Shown: one piece after another, positions 23,419 to 25,697 of the stretch
How positions within the stretch are numbered: position 1 is the stretch's first letter
How the letters are laid out: each line of letters begins with the position of its first letter
Source of the DNA: an uncultured Campylobacter sp.
GTDB taxonomy: Bacteria > Actinomycetota > Actinomycetes > Mycobacteriales > Mycobacteriaceae
Length of the DNA: 25,697 nt
Direction: 5' to 3'
Assembly: GCA_946221035.1 (NCBI GenBank)
Contig: CAMIME010000034.1
Span: 1 to 25,697 of the forward strand
The notes under the pieces: generated by a model
Seen by the model: the letters and a program-made list of their open reading frames with translations, nothing else
Told to the model about the DNA's origin: nothing
The model's database searches: none
Made by a program: the position numbers and the translations under genes

Positions 23419-24453
23419 ATGCCCATCGCAACCCCCGAGGTCTACAACCAGATGCTGGACACCGCGAAGCAGAACGGCTTCGCCTTCCCGGCAATTAACT
23501 GCACCAGCTCCGAAACGATCAACGCTGCGATCAAGGGCTTCGCGGAGGCCGAGTCGGACGGCATTATCCAGTTCTCCACCGGCGGTGCCGAGTTCGGTTC
23601 CGGCCTGGGTGTGAAGAACAAGGTTGCCGGCGCCCGCGCTCTGGCCGCGTTCGCGCACGAGGTTGCGGCGCACTACGACGTGAACATCGCGCTGCACACC
23701 GACCACTGCCAGAAGGAGGTGCTCGACGAGTACGTGCGCCCGCTGCTCGCCATCTCCCAGGAGCGCGTGGACGCCGGTGAGCTGCCCTTGTTCCAGTCCC
23801 ACATGTGGGACGGTTCCGCGGTGCCGATCGACGAGAACCTGGAGATCGCCCAGGAGCTCCTGGAGAAGGCGCGCAAGGTGAACATCATCCTTGAGGTGGA
23901 GATCGGCGTCGTCGGCGGCGAGGAGGACGGCGTCGAGGCGAAGGCCGGCGCGAACCTGTACACCGACGAGGCGGATTTTGAGAAGACCATTGATGCCCTG
24001 GGCACCGGCGAGAACGGCCGTTACCTGCTGGCCGCCACCTTCGGCAACGTCCACGGCGTGTACAAGCCGGGCAACGTGAAGCTGCGCCCGGAGGTCCTTG
24101 ACCTGGGCCAGAAGGTCGCCGCGCGCAAGCTCGGCCTGGATGAGGGCGCGCAGCCCTTCGACTTCGTCTTCCACGGCGGCTCCGGCTCCGAGAAGGAGAA
24201 GATCGAGGAGGCGCTGCGTTACGGCGTGGTGAAGATGAACGTGGACACCGACACCCAGTACGCGTTCACCCGCCCCGTGGCGTCCCACATGTTCGAAAAC
24301 TACGACGGCGTGCTCAAGATCGACGGCAACGTGGGCAACAAGAAGGCCTACGACCCGCGCTCCTACATGAAGAAGGCGGAGCAGTCGATGTCCGAGCGTG
24401 TCATCGAGGCATGCCAGGACCTCCACTCCGTGGGCAAGTCCGTGTCCAAGTAG
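23419..24453 (+). CDS. fba: Class II fructose-bisphosphate aldolase
   Basis: Zn-dependent glycolytic/gluconeogenic aldolase splitting fructose-1,6-bisphosphate into DHAP and glyceraldehyde-3-phosphate; cytosolic dimer. 344 residues, the normal class IIa length. Family signatures are visible: FAFPAINCTSSETINAA (residues 15-31), the metal-binding NIALHTDHCQKEVL, the catalytic Asp-containing TDHC, the second metal region ILEVEIGVVGGEEDG, the His ligand in FGNVHGVYK, FVFHGGSGS, and KMNVDTDTQYAF. ATG 23419 has AGGAGG with a 7-nt spacer and strongly biased codons typical of a highly expressed gene (the symbol fda is used in C. glutamicum). Followed by a strong terminator. Confidence 0.98.
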   Translation: MPIATPEVYNQMLDTAKQNGFAFPAINCTSSETINAAIKGFAEAESDGIIQFSTGGAEFGSGLGVKNKVAGARALAAFAHEVAAHYDVNIALHTDHCQKEVLDEYVRPLLAISQERVDAGELPLFQSHMWDGSAVPIDENLEIAQELLEKARKVNIILEVEIGVVGGEEDGVEAKAGANLYTDEADFEKTIDALGTGENGRYLLAATFGNVHGVYKPGNVKLRPEVLDLGQKVAARKLGLDEGAQPFDFVFHGGSGSEKEKIEEALRYGVVKMNVDTDTQYAFTRPVASHMFENYDGVLKIDGNVGNKKAYDPRSYMKKAEQSMSERVIEACQDLHSVGKSVSK

Positions 24454-24472
24454 CACTTCGCTTATCGACGAC

Positions 24473-24501
24473 AACCTCCGGTCATAGCCCGGAGGTTTTT
24501 T
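24473..24501 (+). terminator. Intrinsic terminator of fba
   Basis: Stem AACCTCCGG (24473-24481) pairs perfectly with CCGGAGGTT (24489-24497) around a 7-nt loop, followed by a run of T to 24501. Confidence 0.93.
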
Positions 24502-24521
24502 CGTGCCTAGACTGTCTCACC

Positions 24522-25694
24522 ATGGCAAAGCAGAGGATGAACACCCGGCAGCGACTTGAACTGGTGGACAAGTCCCTGCAGGCGCGGGTGAAGCGCGTTC
24601 GGAAGCGTTTGCTGCCGATTCTGCAGACGTCGCTCGCGGCAGGCTTCGCGTACTGGATCGCGCACGCGGTGGTGGGGCACCCGCGGCCGTTCTTCGCGCC
24701 GATTGCGGTGGTGATCATCATCGGTATGTCGGGTGGGGACCGCGTGTCCAAGGCGTGGGACATGGCCCTGGGCTGCGTGCTCGGGGTGCTTGCCGGCGAT
24801 TTGCTCTTCTACCGGCTGGGTTCCGGCGGGTGGCAGATCGCCGTGATCGTCGCCGGTTCGCTGATCATCGCCTCCTTCTTCTCGAAGTCCATCCTGGTGA
24901 ACAACCAGGCGGCAATCGGCGCGATCCTGATTGCAACCATCATGCCGCCGAACGCCGAGGTCACGGGCATCGACCGCACCGTCGATGCCTTCATCGGTTG
25001 CGCTGTGGCCATGGCGACGATTGCGCTGATCCCGCAGGCTCCCCTGTCGTCGGCACGCGCGGAGGTGTCCAAGGTGATGGGCATTATGTCGTCGGTCCTC
25101 GACGACGTGTCCGAGGGCCTTCGCACACGCGACCCCAAGGTGATCGATGAGGCGCTGAACCTCATCCGCGGCTCCCAGACTGGCATCGACGACCTCGCCG
25201 CGGCCGTCAAATCCGGCGAAGAGGCGTCGATGGTCTCGCCATTTTTGTGGGGCTCGCGCCGGCACCTGAGCTCGCTGAACAGGGTGATCGTGCCCGTGGA
25301 CAATTCGGTGCGCACCGCCCGCGTCCTGGCTCGCCGCGCCCGCGTCCTTTGCGAAGACAACGACCTCGTCTCCGACACCCAAATCGAAATGCTTGACGAC
25401 CTGTCCCACGTCTGCCTCGAACTGTCCGAGGTCTACGATGTCAACTCCCGCCAAGCCCAAGCCACCGTGGTGCCCCAGTGCGTGAACCAGCTCCGCGCCG
25501 TGGCCCAGCGCGCCTCCATGGACGTGATCCCCGAGGGCGGCGTGCTGTCCACCTACGCAATCCTCGCCCAAACGCGCTCCCTGACCGTGGACCTGCTCCA
25601 GGTGTGCGGCATGTCGCGCGAGTCGGCGCTGGCCGCCCTGGCCCCGACCTCCGACACCCCGAAGTACCGCCCCGAGACCTTCGACCTGGGGTAG
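24522..25694 (+). CDS. FUSC/ArAE-type six-TM membrane protein
   Basis: 390 residues from ATG 24522. Six hydrophobic segments are visible near 31-51, 57-71, 80-97, 104-121, 128-145 and 152-172, including the family-like FFAPIAVVIIIGM and NNQAAIGAILIATIM. They are followed by a ~210-residue cytosolic helical domain (SKVMGIMSSVLDDVSEGLR, LARRARVLCEDNDL). This is the half-size FUSC (PF13515) layout of aromatic-acid-exporter-like proteins; substrate unknown. TAGACT (24508-24513) ends 8 nt before ATG and no SD is present, so it is likely leaderless. The 37-codon upstream extension runs through the fba terminator and is rejected. The gene ends 3 bp before the window end. Confidence 0.87.
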   Translation: MAKQRMNTRQRLELVDKSLQARVKRVRKRLLPILQTSLAAGFAYWIAHAVVGHPRPFFAPIAVVIIIGMSGGDRVSKAWDMALGCVLGVLAGDLLFYRLGSGGWQIAVIVAGSLIIASFFSKSILVNNQAAIGAILIATIMPPNAEVTGIDRTVDAFIGCAVAMATIALIPQAPLSSARAEVSKVMGIMSSVLDDVSEGLRTRDPKVIDEALNLIRGSQTGIDDLAAAVKSGEEASMVSPFLWGSRRHLSSLNRVIVPVDNSVRTARVLARRARVLCEDNDLVSDTQIEMLDDLSHVCLELSEVYDVNSRQAQATVVPQCVNQLRAVAQRASMDVIPEGGVLSTYAILAQTRSLTVDLLQVCGMSRESALAALAPTSDTPKYRPETFDLG

Positions 25695-25697
25695 GGG

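Overview
The window is a high-GC actinobacterial chromosome segment, most probably from a Corynebacterium. Two things point there. The heat-shock genes carry HspR/HAIR operators next to SigH-like promoters. From memory (not checked by search), the gene order dnaK-grpE-dnaJ-hspR ... gltS ... clpB - DUF4265 - sulfurtransferase - membrane protein - pyrE - spoU - GH76 - fba - FUSC matches the C. glutamicum locus. Most of it is core chromosome, with three small accessory scars or islets.

Layout. Bases 1-700 hold a small secreted protein on the minus strand, two palindromes and the C-terminal stump of an AAA-type ATPase with no track-length ORF. Bases 700-5174 are the DnaK chaperone cluster dnaK, grpE, (terminator), dnaJ, hspR. 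Bases 5349-9550 are on the minus strand: a four-TM membrane protein, pyruvate:quinone oxidoreductase (poxB/pqo), and a DUF1023 hydrolase with a small ESX/EspC-like partner. Bases 9600-9641 contain two perfect inverted DnaA boxes in front of a nitrilase-family amidohydrolase. A flavohaemoglobin-like reductase without the proximal histidine (minus) and the glutamate:sodium symporter GltS (plus) diverge from 43 bp. A short HTH regulator precedes clpB; the space between them holds two copies of an ACGACAGATCTGTCGT-type operator and a HAIR/SigH promoter.

After clpB comes a 229-bp islet bounded by an exact 30-bp direct repeat of the clpB 3' end, which looks like an attL/attR scar. Then follow a DUF4265 protein, a rhodanese-type sulfurtransferase with Ser at the catalytic Cys position, a His-rich-repeat membrane protein, pyrE, a SpoU/TrmH RNA methyltransferase and a signal-less GH76 protein.

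Between GH76 and fba sits a translationally coupled pair, an ABC/AAA15-21-type ATPase followed by a DUF4276 TOPRIM-like protein (21356-23391). This is the best candidate for an undescribed or poorly described system here: it has the ATPase + TOPRIM layout of OLD/PARIS/AbiL-type anti-phage systems and appears to be inserted into conserved synteny. fba and a FUSC/ArAE-type membrane protein close the window.

How the parts work together: dnaK-grpE-dnaJ and clpB form the disaggregation machinery and share HspR and a SigH-type promoter with the same GGAA(T/C)-N18-GTT geometry. Many other genes have a -10 hexamer 6-8 nt before the start codon and no Shine-Dalgarno, so the window mixes leaderless housekeeping genes with strongly SD-led chaperone genes. 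No tRNA, rRNA, intact IS or CRISPR array was seen.
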